5,713 nucleotides of DNA from Rhodobiaceae bacterium (GTDB lineage Bacteria > Pseudomonadota > Alphaproteobacteria > Parvibaculales > Parvibaculaceae): the NCBI GenBank assembly GCA_002746275.1, contig NVWR01000002.1, positions 493,812 through 499,524 of the forward strand. The letters are read 5' to 3'. The notes beneath the pieces were generated by a model that worked only from the letters and a program-made list of their open reading frames with translations, was not told where the DNA came from and did no database searches. This document shows positions 1 through 5,713 of this stretch, piece by piece. A program made the translations under genes and the position numbers. The stretch's first letter is position 1. Every line of letters begins with the position of its first letter.

Positions 1-200
1 CCGCCCTTCACGTAGATTTTCCACGAGCAGGACCCGGTACAGTTTACACCGTGGGTAGACCTCACGATTTTGTCGTGCTGCCACCGCTTACGGTAGCCAT
101 CCTCCCACTGGCGGTCCTCCAATGTTGTCACACCGTGACCGTCGGAGAAGGTGCCGGCATCTTTCTTGAAAAAATTGAGTCGATCTAGAAGATGGCTCAT
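1..200 (-). CDS. narG: Respiratory nitrate reductase alpha subunit, N-terminal fragment (cut by window edge)
   Basis: NarG is the catalytic, molybdenum bis-MGD subunit of the membrane-bound NarGHI nitrate reductase and reduces nitrate to nitrite on the cytoplasmic side with electrons from quinol. Only the first 66 residues are present. They begin [13 protein letters not shown] and include [20 protein letters not shown]. His50, Cys54 and Cys58 fall in the same register as the FS0 [4Fe-4S] ligands of E. coli NarG as I recall that sequence; the fourth ligand (Cys93 there) is beyond the edge. The His ligand marks the nitrate reductase branch of the DMSO reductase superfamily. The N-terminal tail is the part known to bind the chaperone NarJ. 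The start is the ATG at 198-200, preceded by GGGAGG (208-213) with a 7-nt spacer. The gene begins 16 bp after the narK2 stop, so it is cotranscribed with the transporters. The family call is close to certain. Confidence 0.97.
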   Translation of the reverse strand, partial: MSHLLDRLNFFKKDAGTFSDGHGVTTLEDRQWEDGYRKRWQHDKIVRSTHGVNCTGSCSWKIYVKG

Positions 201-216
201 ATCTCGGCCTCCCGGT

Positions 217-1824
217 TCATGGGTTTTTCACATAGGCGTCTGCCCGAAGGTAGAACCACCAGTTGATAAGGATGCAGACGGCGTAGAAGGTCGCGAAACC
301 ATAGAGCGCATATTCTGGCGTTGTCGCATTGATCTGCTCACCGAAGACTTTGGGAATGATGAAAGCACCGTAGGCTGCTACGGCCGACGTCCAGCCAAGG
401 ACGGGGCCCGCTTGTTCCTTGTCGAAAACAAATGCAATCGTCCGGAATGTTGATCCGTTGCCTATACCGGTTGCTGCGAAGAGGATGAGAAACAGAACCA
501 TGAAGGGAACAAAGAATTCTTCTGGTGTTGCTGACACGTAGGCCTGCTTCATGAAATAGGCGACGCCCAGTGCGCAAGCAATCATGACAACAGAGACGAT
601 TTGCGTCACCTTCGCACCCCCCATCTTATCGGCAATTATGCCGCCAAGAGGGCGGATCAACGCCCCGATGAGTGGGCCTGTCCACGCAAACATCAACGCG
701 CTTGGACCATTCAGATTGATCGTGTCATGGGTCATCACCCCATCCACCATCAAATGGCTGTACCCAAAAATCACTTTGATAGCGAGCCCAAACGCGGCGG
801 CATACCCGATGAACGACCCGAACGTCATCGTGTAGATCACCGTCATCGCCCAGATATGTTTGTTATCGAAAATCTTATACTGATGTTCAAGATTGGTCCG
901 AATGGTGCCAGGTATGAGGCGCAACAATAAAACCGTTGCTGCAATAACCCCTGGCAGGACGAGCCACTTACTTACGTTGAACCCCGAGCCTCCTGCGTTC
1001 TCGGGCAGCATCAACCATAGGCCAATCACTGCCGTCACAAGACCGATTGCCAGCATTCCGAGAATTTTCCCGAAAGCACCAATTGTTGATCCGATATTTG
1101 GAGAAACATGCTCAGCGGTGATGTTGTTCATGCCCCACCAAATGGCTGCAACCAGCGGCACCAGAATGACGACCCAAATGTAGCCGGCATTATGAATGTA
1201 GGTTTCGGTGCCCGCCGGGATCTTTCCAATGAGGGTGCCTGACGTATTTTCCAGCACCAGCGCTTCGCCACCGAAAACTGCAGCGGTCATGACCAGCGGC
1301 ACCAGGATCTGCATTGTCGTTACACCGAAGTTCCCCAAGCCTGCATTCATACCCAGCGAATACCCTTGAACCTTCTTCGGGTAAAAGAAGCTGATATTGG
1401 ACATGGAGGACGCGAAGTTACCGCCGCCAAGCCCTGAAAGAAGAGCCATCAACTGAAACTGCCAGAGCGGTGTGCTTGGATCTTGAAGCAGATAGCCCGT
1501 TCCAGCCGCTGGTATGATGAGGAGTGCAGTGGTTAGAAAAATCGTGTTCCGTCCCCCTGCAATTCGGATAAAGAACGACGAGGGGATGCGCAACGTTGCG
1601 CCGGTCAGACCAGCGATCGCTGCCAGCGTAAAGAGATCGGACTTCGAAAACTCAAAACCCAGATTGATCATCTGGACGGTAATGATCCCCCAGTAAAGCC
1701 ATACGGCAAAACCGCACAACAAGCTGGGGATGGAAATCCAGAGATTTCGACGCGCAATCGTCTCACCCGACGTTGCCCACTCAGCCTCGTCTTCCGGATT
1801 CCAGATTTGCAGGTCCTTAGCCAT
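217..1824 (-). CDS. narK: NarK2-type nitrate/nitrite MFS transporter with an extra central two-helix segment
   Basis: This 535-residue inner-membrane transporter belongs to the nitrate/nitrite porter family and matches E. coli NarK from end to end, so nitrate/nitrite exchange is the expected role. The N-terminal stretch WNPEDEAEW...[11 protein letters not shown] is typical of this group. Arg79 ([12 protein letters not shown]2) and Arg391 (GALIRPLGG, second half) align with the two anion-binding arginines of E. coli NarK, Arg89 and Arg305. Nitrate signature 1 lies at about 158-169 ([10 protein letters not shown]) and signature 2 at about 453-460 (GIGNGSTF). TFGSFIGY at 334-341 and SNISFFYP at 142-149 are also family landmarks. 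The protein is about 70 residues longer than E. coli NarK (463). The excess sits between the halves, at about 248-315, and carries two further hydrophobic segments (about 252-273 and 286-306), which would give 14 helices. The start at 1824 has CGGAG (1831-1835) six bases upstream. It lies 21 bp after narK1 and 16 bp before narG. Confidence 0.95.
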   Translation of the reverse strand: MAKDLQIWNPEDEAEWATSGETIARRNLWISIPSLLCGFAVWLYWGIITVQMINLGFEFSKSDLFTLAAIAGLTGATLRIPSSFFIRIAGGRNTIFLTTALLIIPAAGTGYLLQDPSTPLWQFQLMALLSGLGGGNFASSMSNISFFYPKKVQGYSLGMNAGLGNFGVTTMQILVPLVMTAAVFGGEALVLENTSGTLIGKIPAGTETYIHNAGYIWVVILVPLVAAIWWGMNNITAEHVSPNIGSTIGAFGKILGMLAIGLVTAVIGLWLMLPENAGGSGFNVSKWLVLPGVIAATVLLLRLIPGTIRTNLEHQYKIFDNKHIWAMTVIYTMTFGSFIGYAAAFGLAIKVIFGYSHLMVDGVMTHDTINLNGPSALMFAWTGPLIGALIRPLGGIIADKMGGAKVTQIVSVVMIACALGVAYFMKQAYVSATPEEFFVPFMVLFLILFAATGIGNGSTFRTIAFVFDKEQAGPVLGWTSAVAAYGAFIIPKVFGEQINATTPEYALYGFATFYAVCILINWWFYLRADAYVKNP

Positions 1825-1845
1825 AACAAGCTCCGTTGTGTTGTT

Positions 1846-3171
1846 CTAATTCGCTTCGGCGCGCTGTATTTCTTCCAGCTCCGGCAGAAATCCTGGTTGG
1901 GCGAGAGCGGGGTTCTTTTCCCGTTCCAGCCGCCGGATGGCCAGATGCATCCACGCCAACGCAATGCCGATCAGAATGGTGAGAAGCATGAAGCAGGCGG
2001 TCCACACGCCGATCGTGTCGTTCATGAAACCAAAGGCGACCGGCAGGAAGAACCCGCCTAGGCCACCGATGAGCCCCACAATCCCGCCTACAGAGCCCAC
2101 ATGGTCCGGGTAATAGACAGGGATGTGCTTGTAGACAGCTGCCTTGCCGAGCGACATGAAGAAGCCCAGCACTACTGTCAGGAAAACAAAGAGCTCAAGA
2201 GGAATAGTGATATTGAATTCAATCGGCCCTTCGATACCTGCGACCACATAATCCGTTGCTGGGTAGGACAGAATGAAGCAAACGATGAAGGTGGCGATGA
2301 ATGTCCAGTACATCACGGCGCGCGCACCAAAGACGTCTGACAACCACCCTCCCAGCGCTCGAAAGACCGCTCCAGGTAGCGCATAGGCCGCCGCCAACAT
2401 GCCCGCCGTCGTTAACTCAAGGCCGTACGCGCCAACATAATAACGTGGCAGCCACAGGGCGAGCGCGACAAACGCGCCGAAAACGAAGAAGTAGTAGAGA
2501 GAGAACCGCCAGACCTGCAGATGGCGGAGCGGTTTGAGCTGATCGGCAAAACTCTCATGTGCAATACCTTCGCGTTTCCTCTGTTCCAACGCAGGGTCGT
2601 TCTGACTGAAGAGGTAGAACAAAATTGCGGTGATCAACAGTACGACCGCATAGACCTCGGCCACGGCTTGCCATTCGCCCCCCATATAGATCAGAAGGAA
2701 GGGCGCTCCAAAGTTGGTGACAGCAGCGCCAACATTGCCCATTCCAAAAATACCAAGTGCCGTCCCCTGGCGTTCTTTGGGGTACCACTTGGACACATAA
2801 GTAATGCCGACGGCAAAACTGCCTCCGGCCAATCCAAGCCCCAACGCAGCTACGATGAACATCGGGTAGGTGGACACGTAGGTCAGCAGGAAAACCGCAA
2901 CTGCCGTCGCCAACATTTGTAGCGTGTAGATGATGCGACCACCATATTGGTCAGCCCAGATACCCAGAAATAGTCGGGAGAGAGATCCTGTCAGCACAGG
3001 CGTGGCCACCAGAATACCGAACTGAGTATCGTTGAGCCCGAGGTCAGCTTTGATCTTCACGCCGATGATTGCGAAAATCGTCCAAACCGCAAAGCACACT
3101 GTAAATGCCAGAGTACTGATCGAGAGGGCCCTGGTTTGTTCTGTGCTTGTGACACTGTGTGTGTCGATCAT
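1846..3171 (-). CDS. narK: NarK1-type nitrate transporter (MFS, probable nitrate/proton symporter)
   Basis: This is a 441-residue, 12-helix major facilitator of the nitrate/nitrite porter family. NarK1-type members are described as nitrate/proton symporters, which supply nitrate before the exchanger has nitrite to export. Visible motifs, numbered from the chosen start: MFS motif A in the loop after TM2 (FLGIWADQYGGR), a conserved TM2 arginine just before it (Arg66, in GSLSRL), the matching arginine Arg271 in the second half (GAVFRALGGWLSD), nitrate signature 1 at about 136-157 (GTALGIFGMGNVG) and signature 2 at about 359-381 (GSVGGIVGLIGGLGG). An ATG at 3195 would add eight residues (MKRCGGIS). 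I prefer the ATG at 3169-3171 because a full GGAGGA sits six bases upstream of it, and that Shine-Dalgarno itself encodes part of the longer version. It is the first gene of the narK1-narK2-narG operon. In Paracoccus the NarK1 and NarK2 parts are fused in one polypeptide; here they are separate genes. Confidence 0.95.
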   Translation of the reverse strand: MIDTHSVTSTEQTRALSISTLAFTVCFAVWTIFAIIGVKIKADLGLNDTQFGILVATPVLTGSLSRLFLGIWADQYGGRIIYTLQMLATAVAVFLLTYVSTYPMFIVAALGLGLAGGSFAVGITYVSKWYPKERQGTALGIFGMGNVGAAVTNFGAPFLLIYMGGEWQAVAEVYAVVLLITAILFYLFSQNDPALEQRKREGIAHESFADQLKPLRHLQVWRFSLYYFFVFGAFVALALWLPRYYVGAYGLELTTAGMLAAAYALPGAVFRALGGWLSDVFGARAVMYWTFIATFIVCFILSYPATDYVVAGIEGPIEFNITIPLELFVFLTVVLGFFMSLGKAAVYKHIPVYYPDHVGSVGGIVGLIGGLGGFFLPVAFGFMNDTIGVWTACFMLLTILIGIALAWMHLAIRRLEREKNPALAQPGFLPELEEIQRAEAN

Positions 3172-3177
3172 CGATAT

Positions 3178-3183
3178 TCCTCC
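3178..3183 (-). promoter_or_regulatory. Shine-Dalgarno that decides the narK1 start
   Basis: On the minus strand this reads GGAGGA, followed by a 6-nt spacer (atatcg) and the ATG at 3171-3169. The alternative upstream ATG at 3195-3193 has only a GAGG four bases away, which is too close for good initiation. This favours the shorter protein starting MIDTHSV. Confidence 0.75.
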
Positions 3184-3194
3184 GCATCGCTTCA

Positions 3195-3224
3195 TGCAGC
3201 CTCTTGCAGGCTCTTGCAGGCTGG
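3195..3224. repeat. Three tandem copies of a 10-bp unit in the narK1 leader
   Basis: The plus strand shows tgcagcctct (3195-3204), tgcaggctct (3205-3214) and tgcaggctgg (3215-3224). In shifted phase, ctcttgcagg is repeated exactly at 3201-3210 and 3211-3220. The array lies in the predicted 5' untranslated leader of narK1, just ahead of its Shine-Dalgarno, and the alternative ATG (3193-3195) touches its edge. Short inverted matches (GCCT at 3199-3202 with AGGC at 3208-3211) would allow only a weak hairpin. It may be simple slippage; no function is evident. Confidence 0.7.
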
Positions 3225-3263
3225 TGGTACGGGGGAGTTTCTTATGACGGCGAAGCAGGTGTG

Positions 3264-3277
3264 TTGATCTGGATCAT
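3264..3277. promoter_or_regulatory. FNR-type box upstream of narK1 (TTGAT-N4-ATCAT)
   Basis: The dyad TTGATctggATCAT matches the FNR consensus TTGAT-N4-ATCAA at nine of ten half-site positions. Its centre, 3270.5, is about 100 bp upstream of the narK1 start, a normal distance for an activator box in front of a leader of about 60 nt. If it acted at -41.5 on the minus strand, transcription would begin near 3229, but the -10 there (GAAACT, 3236-3241) is weak. A better hexamer, CATAAG (3241-3246), is about 5 bp too close. The likely role is anaerobic activation of the nar operon. The box is seen; its use is inferred. Confidence 0.75.
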
Positions 3278-3377
3278 GGGACTCCGTCAAAACGGTATAA
3301 ATACAGGAGTACTTGCAGATAAAGACACGGTCATTTGACTGTCGAGATTTGTGTAACGAGATAGCGCAACCATCATC

Positions 3378-3391
3378 TTGACATTTGTCAA
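3378..3391. promoter_or_regulatory. Perfect NNR/Dnr-type dyad upstream of the regulator gene (TTGAC-N4-GTCAA)
   Basis: The perfect inverted repeat TTGACatttGTCAA is the half-site variant often found at targets of NNR, Dnr and other cluster-less FNR relatives. It is centred at 3384.5, 55 bp before the regulator ATG. At -41.5 it would place transcription at about 3426, giving a leader of only about 14 nt. Alternatively, its left arm plus the next base forms a consensus -35 (TTGACA, 3378-3383) facing a poor -10 (AATGAT, 3402-3407), so binding could repress. Autoregulation is the simplest reading. It could also assist the distant narK1 promoter. Confidence 0.7.
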
Positions 3392-3439
3392 TTCAGCCGC
3401 GAATGATCAACCTTACCTAGGTCGAGGTCGAATTTTCAC

Positions 3440-4138
3440 ATGCGCTCAGAAGAACTATCCCTGATTCGGGAGCTCCCGCTTTTTGCAGGTGTTACGAACA
3501 CAACTTTTGACAAGCTGGTCCGTGCCTCCTACCTGCAATTTTTTCCACCGCACGTCAGGCTAGTCAACGAGGGAGATCCGGCGGATTTTCTCTATGTCGT
3601 TGTGGAGGGGTGTTTGGAATTGTTTGCGGAAGCCAACGGGCACGACACGACCGTTGCTTTGGTGCGTCCGCCAAGCTCTTTCATTTTGGCCGCAGTTCTT
3701 ACAGATTCAACCTATCTCCTATCGGCGCGTACGTTGGAAAAGTCCCGCCTGTTGCTCATCCCTGCGGAGAATATCCGGCAAGCGATGGACAGCGATACGG
3801 CATTTACCCATGCCATTGTCCACGATATGGCGTGGGCTTACCGCACCATCGTCAAGTCACACAAAAATCACAAACTCCGTTCGACAATTGAACGTCTTGC
3901 AAACTACCTTTTGAGCGAAGAAAAAATTCAGAATGGCCAGGGTCGAATAACTCTTCCCCACGACAAACGCACCTTGGCGTCTCTGCTTGGCATGACCCCT
4001 GAAAACCTGTCGCGCGCCTTTGGCACGTTGCGCCAGTATCAAGTCGAGATCAATGGCAGGGAAGTTCACCTCAATAGCCTTGAGGATTTGAGGGCGTTAG
4101 CAAAACCAACACCGCTGATCGATGATGCCGAAATGTGA
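3440..4138 (+). CDS. Crp/Fnr-family transcriptional regulator without iron-sulfur cysteines, probably NarR/Dnr-like
   Basis: This 232-residue protein has the CRP/FNR layout: an N-terminal cyclic-nucleotide-binding-type beta-roll (about 10-118), a long dimerisation helix (about 120-160) and a C-terminal winged helix-turn-helix (about 172-215). The recognition helix contains Glu188-x-x-Ser191-Arg192 (TPENLSR), the FNR signature that reads TTGAT/TTGAC half-sites, which suits the two boxes found upstream. The only cysteine is Cys58, so an FNR-style [4Fe-4S] oxygen sensor is excluded. The CRP cAMP-contact pattern (GELG...RSA) is also missing from FILAAVLTDSTYLLSART. Divergence from narK1-narK2-narG points to NarR, the cluster-less activator of narKGHJI in Paracoccus, or to a Dnr/NNR-type NO sensor; the effector cannot be read from sequence. 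The ATG at 3440 has a GAGG (3424-3427) at a rather long 12-nt spacing. Family is certain; subfamily is inferred. Confidence 0.95.
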   Translation: MRSEELSLIRELPLFAGVTNTTFDKLVRASYLQFFPPHVRLVNEGDPADFLYVVVEGCLELFAEANGHDTTVALVRPPSSFILAAVLTDSTYLLSARTLEKSRLLLIPAENIRQAMDSDTAFTHAIVHDMAWAYRTIVKSHKNHKLRSTIERLANYLLSEEKIQNGQGRITLPHDKRTLASLLGMTPENLSRAFGTLRQYQVEINGREVHLNSLEDLRALAKPTPLIDDAEM

Positions 4139-4173
4139 GTGAGCCGCTCACCCTATCCGGGAAAGCGGCTCAC
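4139..4173. terminator. Hairpin terminator, probably bidirectional, between convergent genes
   Basis: The arms GTGAGCCGCT (4139-4148) and AGCGGCTCAC (4164-4173) pair perfectly over 10 bp around a 15-nt loop and are followed by ATTTTC on the plus strand. The left arm starts one base after the regulator stop codon. AAAT (4131-4134) and ATTT (4174-4177) could extend the stem if GTGA is bulged out. The gap to the convergent porin stop is only 63 bp, so this single hairpin probably ends both transcripts, although the T-run is short. Confidence 0.75.
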
Positions 4174-4201
4174 ATTTTCATCACTGGTCTCAATGTGCGG
4201 A

Positions 4202-5506
4202 TCAGTATTTGTAACCTACCTGGAACCAGATTTTATCTCGATCAGCTGGGCCAGCCGTTGGTCCACTGTAGGAAGCGTATTTTGCTGTTACCACAAAGTG
4301 ATCATCGACTTTCGCATTGATTACGGCGTCCCATTCGGAGCCAAGATCTGCTCCCGTCCGGTTGCTTTCGAAGTCATGATAGATCACAGCGCCTGATAGC
4401 CTCTGCAATCCGAGAACATCAGAAGTGCTGTATCCCACCTTGAGGAAAAGATCCTCAAGCCCCGCAGCAGGCGTTGCCAGAAACACATCTGCCCAACCGT
4501 TAAAGGCATGCAGTGTGGCAAGAGGCGTTGAAAATCCAACGGTTCCGTCCCCCTCTAAAACCTCGTACCCGACCGCTCCAACAAACCCCTGGTAAGTAAC
4601 TCCAGCGTCACCCCTATAATAGTCAAGGCTCACATTACCTGGATTGTTCCCCTGGTCGCTTTGTCTGGCATATTCGGCAACTCCGTTGAGTACGACACCA
4701 TCAGACAATTCCGTTTTGCCTGTCACTCTAACACCGTAGGTCACCGTCGATGCCGTCGGCACGGCATCAACATCCAGAAGATAGGAATACCCCGTTACGG
4801 TGAGACCTTCGATGCCTGAGTATTTCGCATTAATCAGGTGCGTGCTTGTGTCCAACCGGCCTGCGAGGTGATCCCGTCCGAATATCCGGTGAATCTTGTC
4901 GACATAACCATAAGTCAACGTGGTGTCTTGAATAAATGTTGTGGCTACCACCGCCGCATCAAATGTCTGTTCGTTCTGGCGCCATCCGACATTTCCCACA
5001 AATCGCGCATTGTCCAAAATCACACGTTGACGACCGACGATGAAGGTCGTGTCGGGAATCCCTGCGTACATTATCTGAGCGCGATTGAGCTGATTGTCTT
5101 CCGGGTCTGCAACGACCGGAAAGGTCGTCCGTCCATTGATCGTATCGTTGTAATCCTCAGCACCGAGTCCAATAATGAAGTCGCCTTCCACCAGAAGACT
5201 GAACCCCTCAAAATTCCCCGTCTCATAGCCAAGCCTTGCTCGCAATGTTGTCGCATCCGCATTGTTTGGCAGCCCCCCCTGATCAACTGTTTCATAGCGT
5301 AATCGAATATCAACGAGCGGCTTGCCACCCAGAATGGCTTCGCCCAACGTGTTCCCCTCTGCCGTAGCCTCACCCGGATGTGACAGGAGCATCAAACTCC
5401 CCAATGCCGCAAACCCCAGACGCAAGATCAACCCACGCACGTTGTTCGGAATGGTTAGACCCGCGCTACTCGCTTGGCTGCTGGGGAATTTTTCGGTTTG
5501 GATCAT
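4202..5506 (-). CDS. Outer-membrane beta-barrel porin, alginate-export (AlgE/OprE)-like family
   Basis: This 434-residue protein looks like the alginate_exp-type outer-membrane barrels common in proteobacteria, many of which have no known substrate. The N-terminus has a hydrophobic signal segment (about 25-41) ending in ATA before Glu50, a plausible signal peptidase I site, though the 23-residue leader before it is long. The mature part alternates polar and hydrophobic residues in repeated strands (VDIRLRYETV, LRARLGYETG, FIVGRQRVIL, TYGVRVTGKTEL). It includes the typical stretch GRQRVILDNARFVGNVGWRQ and ends in the aromatic barrel-terminal motif WFQVGYKY. I start it at the ATG 5504-5506, which has GAGG eight bases upstream; the ATG at 5581 would add 25 residues in front of the signal peptide without a good ribosome site. 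It lies downstream of, and in the same direction as, an acyl-CoA dehydrogenase gene and is convergent with the regulator. The substrate is unknown; a hydrophobic compound is a guess from the neighbour. Confidence 0.85.
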   Translation of the reverse strand: MIQTEKFPSSQASSAGLTIPNNVRGLILRLGFAALGSLMLLSHPGEATAEGNTLGEAILGGKPLVDIRLRYETVDQGGLPNNADATTLRARLGYETGNFEGFSLLVEGDFIIGLGAEDYNDTINGRTTFPVVADPEDNQLNRAQIMYAGIPDTTFIVGRQRVILDNARFVGNVGWRQNEQTFDAAVVATTFIQDTTLTYGYVDKIHRIFGRDHLAGRLDTSTHLINAKYSGIEGLTVTGYSYLLDVDAVPTASTVTYGVRVTGKTELSDGVVLNGVAEYARQSDQGNNPGNVSLDYYRGDAGVTYQGFVGAVGYEVLEGDGTVGFSTPLATLHAFNGWADVFLATPAAGLEDLFLKVGYSTSDVLGLQRLSGAVIYHDFESNRTGADLGSEWDAVINAKVDDHFVVTAKYASYSGPTAGPADRDKIWFQVGYKY

Positions 5507-5590
5507 TTCTATTACCTCTGATCTTGGAATATATTTGTCGCATTTTCCATATGCGCATGAGTTCATGGACGCTGGATGCAAGCCCCTCAG
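5507..5590 (-). promoter_or_regulatory. Porin upstream region, possible weak promoter
   Basis: These 84 bp lie between the acyl-CoA dehydrogenase stop and the porin start. On the minus strand TATATT (5533-5528) resembles a -10, but the -35 at 18-bp spacing is only TGCGCA. A short dyad CATGA-gt-TCATG lies at 5556-5567. No terminator hairpin separates the two genes, so read-through from the upstream gene is possible. No FNR-type dyad is seen. Confidence 0.3.
5515..5518 (-). promoter_or_regulatory. Ribosome binding site that decides the porin start
   Basis: The minus strand reads AGAGGT just upstream, with GAGG eight bases before the ATG at 5506-5504. No comparable site precedes the two other in-frame ATGs further upstream, so the start that leads directly into the signal peptide is favoured. 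Confidence 0.65.
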
Positions 5591-5713
5591 TTACATCTGA
5601 GCAACCAGCAGGTTTTTTCCCTCGATATGATGGGCAAGCATGTTTCTGTGAATTTCGTTGGTGCCGGAATATATGCTCGCTGCGCGGAGCCCCAGATACT
5701 TCGATGTCGCAAG
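5591..5713 (-). CDS. Acyl-CoA dehydrogenase, C-terminal fragment (cut by window edge)
   Basis: The last 40 codons before a TAA at 5591-5593 read ...LGLRAASIYSGTNEIHRNMLAHHI, ending LLVAQM. The IY-x-GTNEI-x-RN motif is the hallmark of the C-terminal helical domain of FAD-dependent acyl-CoA dehydrogenases, which introduce the alpha-beta double bond into acyl-CoA thioesters. In medium-chain enzymes the catalytic glutamate is the residue before GT (YEGT). Here that place is Ser-Gly, so the base must lie elsewhere, as in the isovaleryl and long-chain types; this fits many bacterial FadE-like paralogues. The substrate cannot be inferred. The gene runs in the same direction as the porin, 84 bp upstream of it, and could be cotranscribed with it. 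Its start is outside the window. Confidence 0.92.
   Translation of the reverse strand, partial: LATSKYLGLRAASIYSGTNEIHRNMLAHHIEGKNLLVAQM

Larger units (their letters stand above)
3172..3439. promoter_or_regulatory. Divergent control region between narK1 and the Crp/Fnr regulator
   Basis: These 268 bp separate the two divergent genes and carry no convincing coding sequence. In order they hold the narK1 Shine-Dalgarno, the 10-bp tandem repeat, an FNR-type box and a TTGAC-type box. Between the boxes lie a TATAAA hexamer (3296-3301, plus strand) with no matching -35 at normal spacing, and a TTGACT (3335-3340) with no good -10. A lone ATCAA half-site occurs at 3405-3409. The weak core elements beside strong activator boxes suit promoters that depend on an activator. 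Confidence 0.7.

Noticed and set aside
151..453. Plus-strand reading frame of 100 codons across the narG start and narK2 end
   Set aside because: It lies antisense to two well-supported genes, has a low-complexity, basic composition with no recognisable domain, and has no convincing ribosome site.
2521..2922. Plus-strand reading frame of 133 codons inside narK1
   Set aside because: It is antisense to a clear membrane transporter gene; the peptide resembles no family I know and is best explained as a shadow of biased codon use.
3296..3301. TATAAA hexamer as the regulator promoter
   Set aside because: No -35 hexamer lies at 16-18 bp, the FNR-type box is about 4 bp too close for class II activation in that direction, and it would leave a leader of about 130 nt.
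3416..3421. CCTAGG palindrome near the regulator start
   Set aside because: A six-base palindrome without flanking symmetry; expected by chance.
3172..3439. NarL-type heptamer sites or an IHF site in the nar control region
   Set aside because: I looked for TACYYMT-like heptamers in paired arrangement and for a WATCAANNNNTTR match and saw none good enough to report.
3594..3914. Alternative plus-strand frames inside the Crp/Fnr gene
   Set aside because: The main frame has a complete beta-roll and helix-turn-helix; the others are tryptophan- and arginine-rich frame shadows.
4838..5302. Plus-strand reading frame of 154 codons inside the porin gene
   Set aside because: Although the longest antisense frame, it shows no domain, signal or ribosome site, and the opposite strand has clear barrel motifs throughout.
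1..5713. Mobile element, CRISPR array, tRNA/rRNA or phage-like genes
   Set aside because: No transposase, terminal inverted repeats, regularly spaced repeats or RNA-gene signatures are visible; gene order and spacing look like a normal respiratory operon.

Overview
The window reads as ordinary chromosomal DNA from a denitrifying or nitrate-respiring Gram-negative proteobacterium. Support comes from a membrane-bound nitrate reductase gene, two NarK-type nitrate/nitrite transporters, an FNR-superfamily regulator and an outer-membrane beta-barrel protein. The wording of NarG, the regulator and the porin feels alphaproteobacterial, and base composition looks slightly above 50% GC by eye. That lineage call is an impression, not a computed result.

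From left to right: positions 1-200 hold the first 66 codons of narG on the minus strand, running off the left edge. Just upstream of it, also on the minus strand, come a NarK2-type transporter gene (217-1824) and then a NarK1-type transporter gene (1846-3171). The gaps are 21 and 16 bp and each gene has a good ribosome binding site, so this is one operon read right to left: narK1-narK2-narG, presumably continuing with narHJI outside the window. Positions 3172-3439 form a divergent control region with two different FNR-family dyads and a short tandem repeat. A Crp/Fnr regulator without iron-sulfur cysteines (3440-4138, plus strand) is transcribed away from it and is most likely a NarR/Dnr-like nitrogen-oxide regulator. 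A strong hairpin at 4139-4173 closes this gene. The same hairpin probably also terminates a convergent minus-strand gene for an alginate-export-like outer-membrane porin (4202-5506). The last 40 codons of an acyl-CoA dehydrogenase, also minus strand, occupy 5591-5713.

How the parts work together (inference): the regulator, responding to low oxygen plus a nitrogen oxide signal, and/or a classical FNR would switch on narK1-narK2-narG. NarK1 would bring nitrate in with protons, NarK2 would exchange nitrate for nitrite, and NarG would reduce nitrate at the cytoplasmic face of the membrane. The porin and the acyl-CoA dehydrogenase look like a separate module, perhaps concerned with lipid or hydrocarbon catabolism.

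I found no mobile element, CRISPR array, RNA gene or clearly unprecedented system. The points most worth a second look are the two-dyad control region with its cluster-less regulator, and an extra two-helix insertion in the middle of the NarK2-type transporter.
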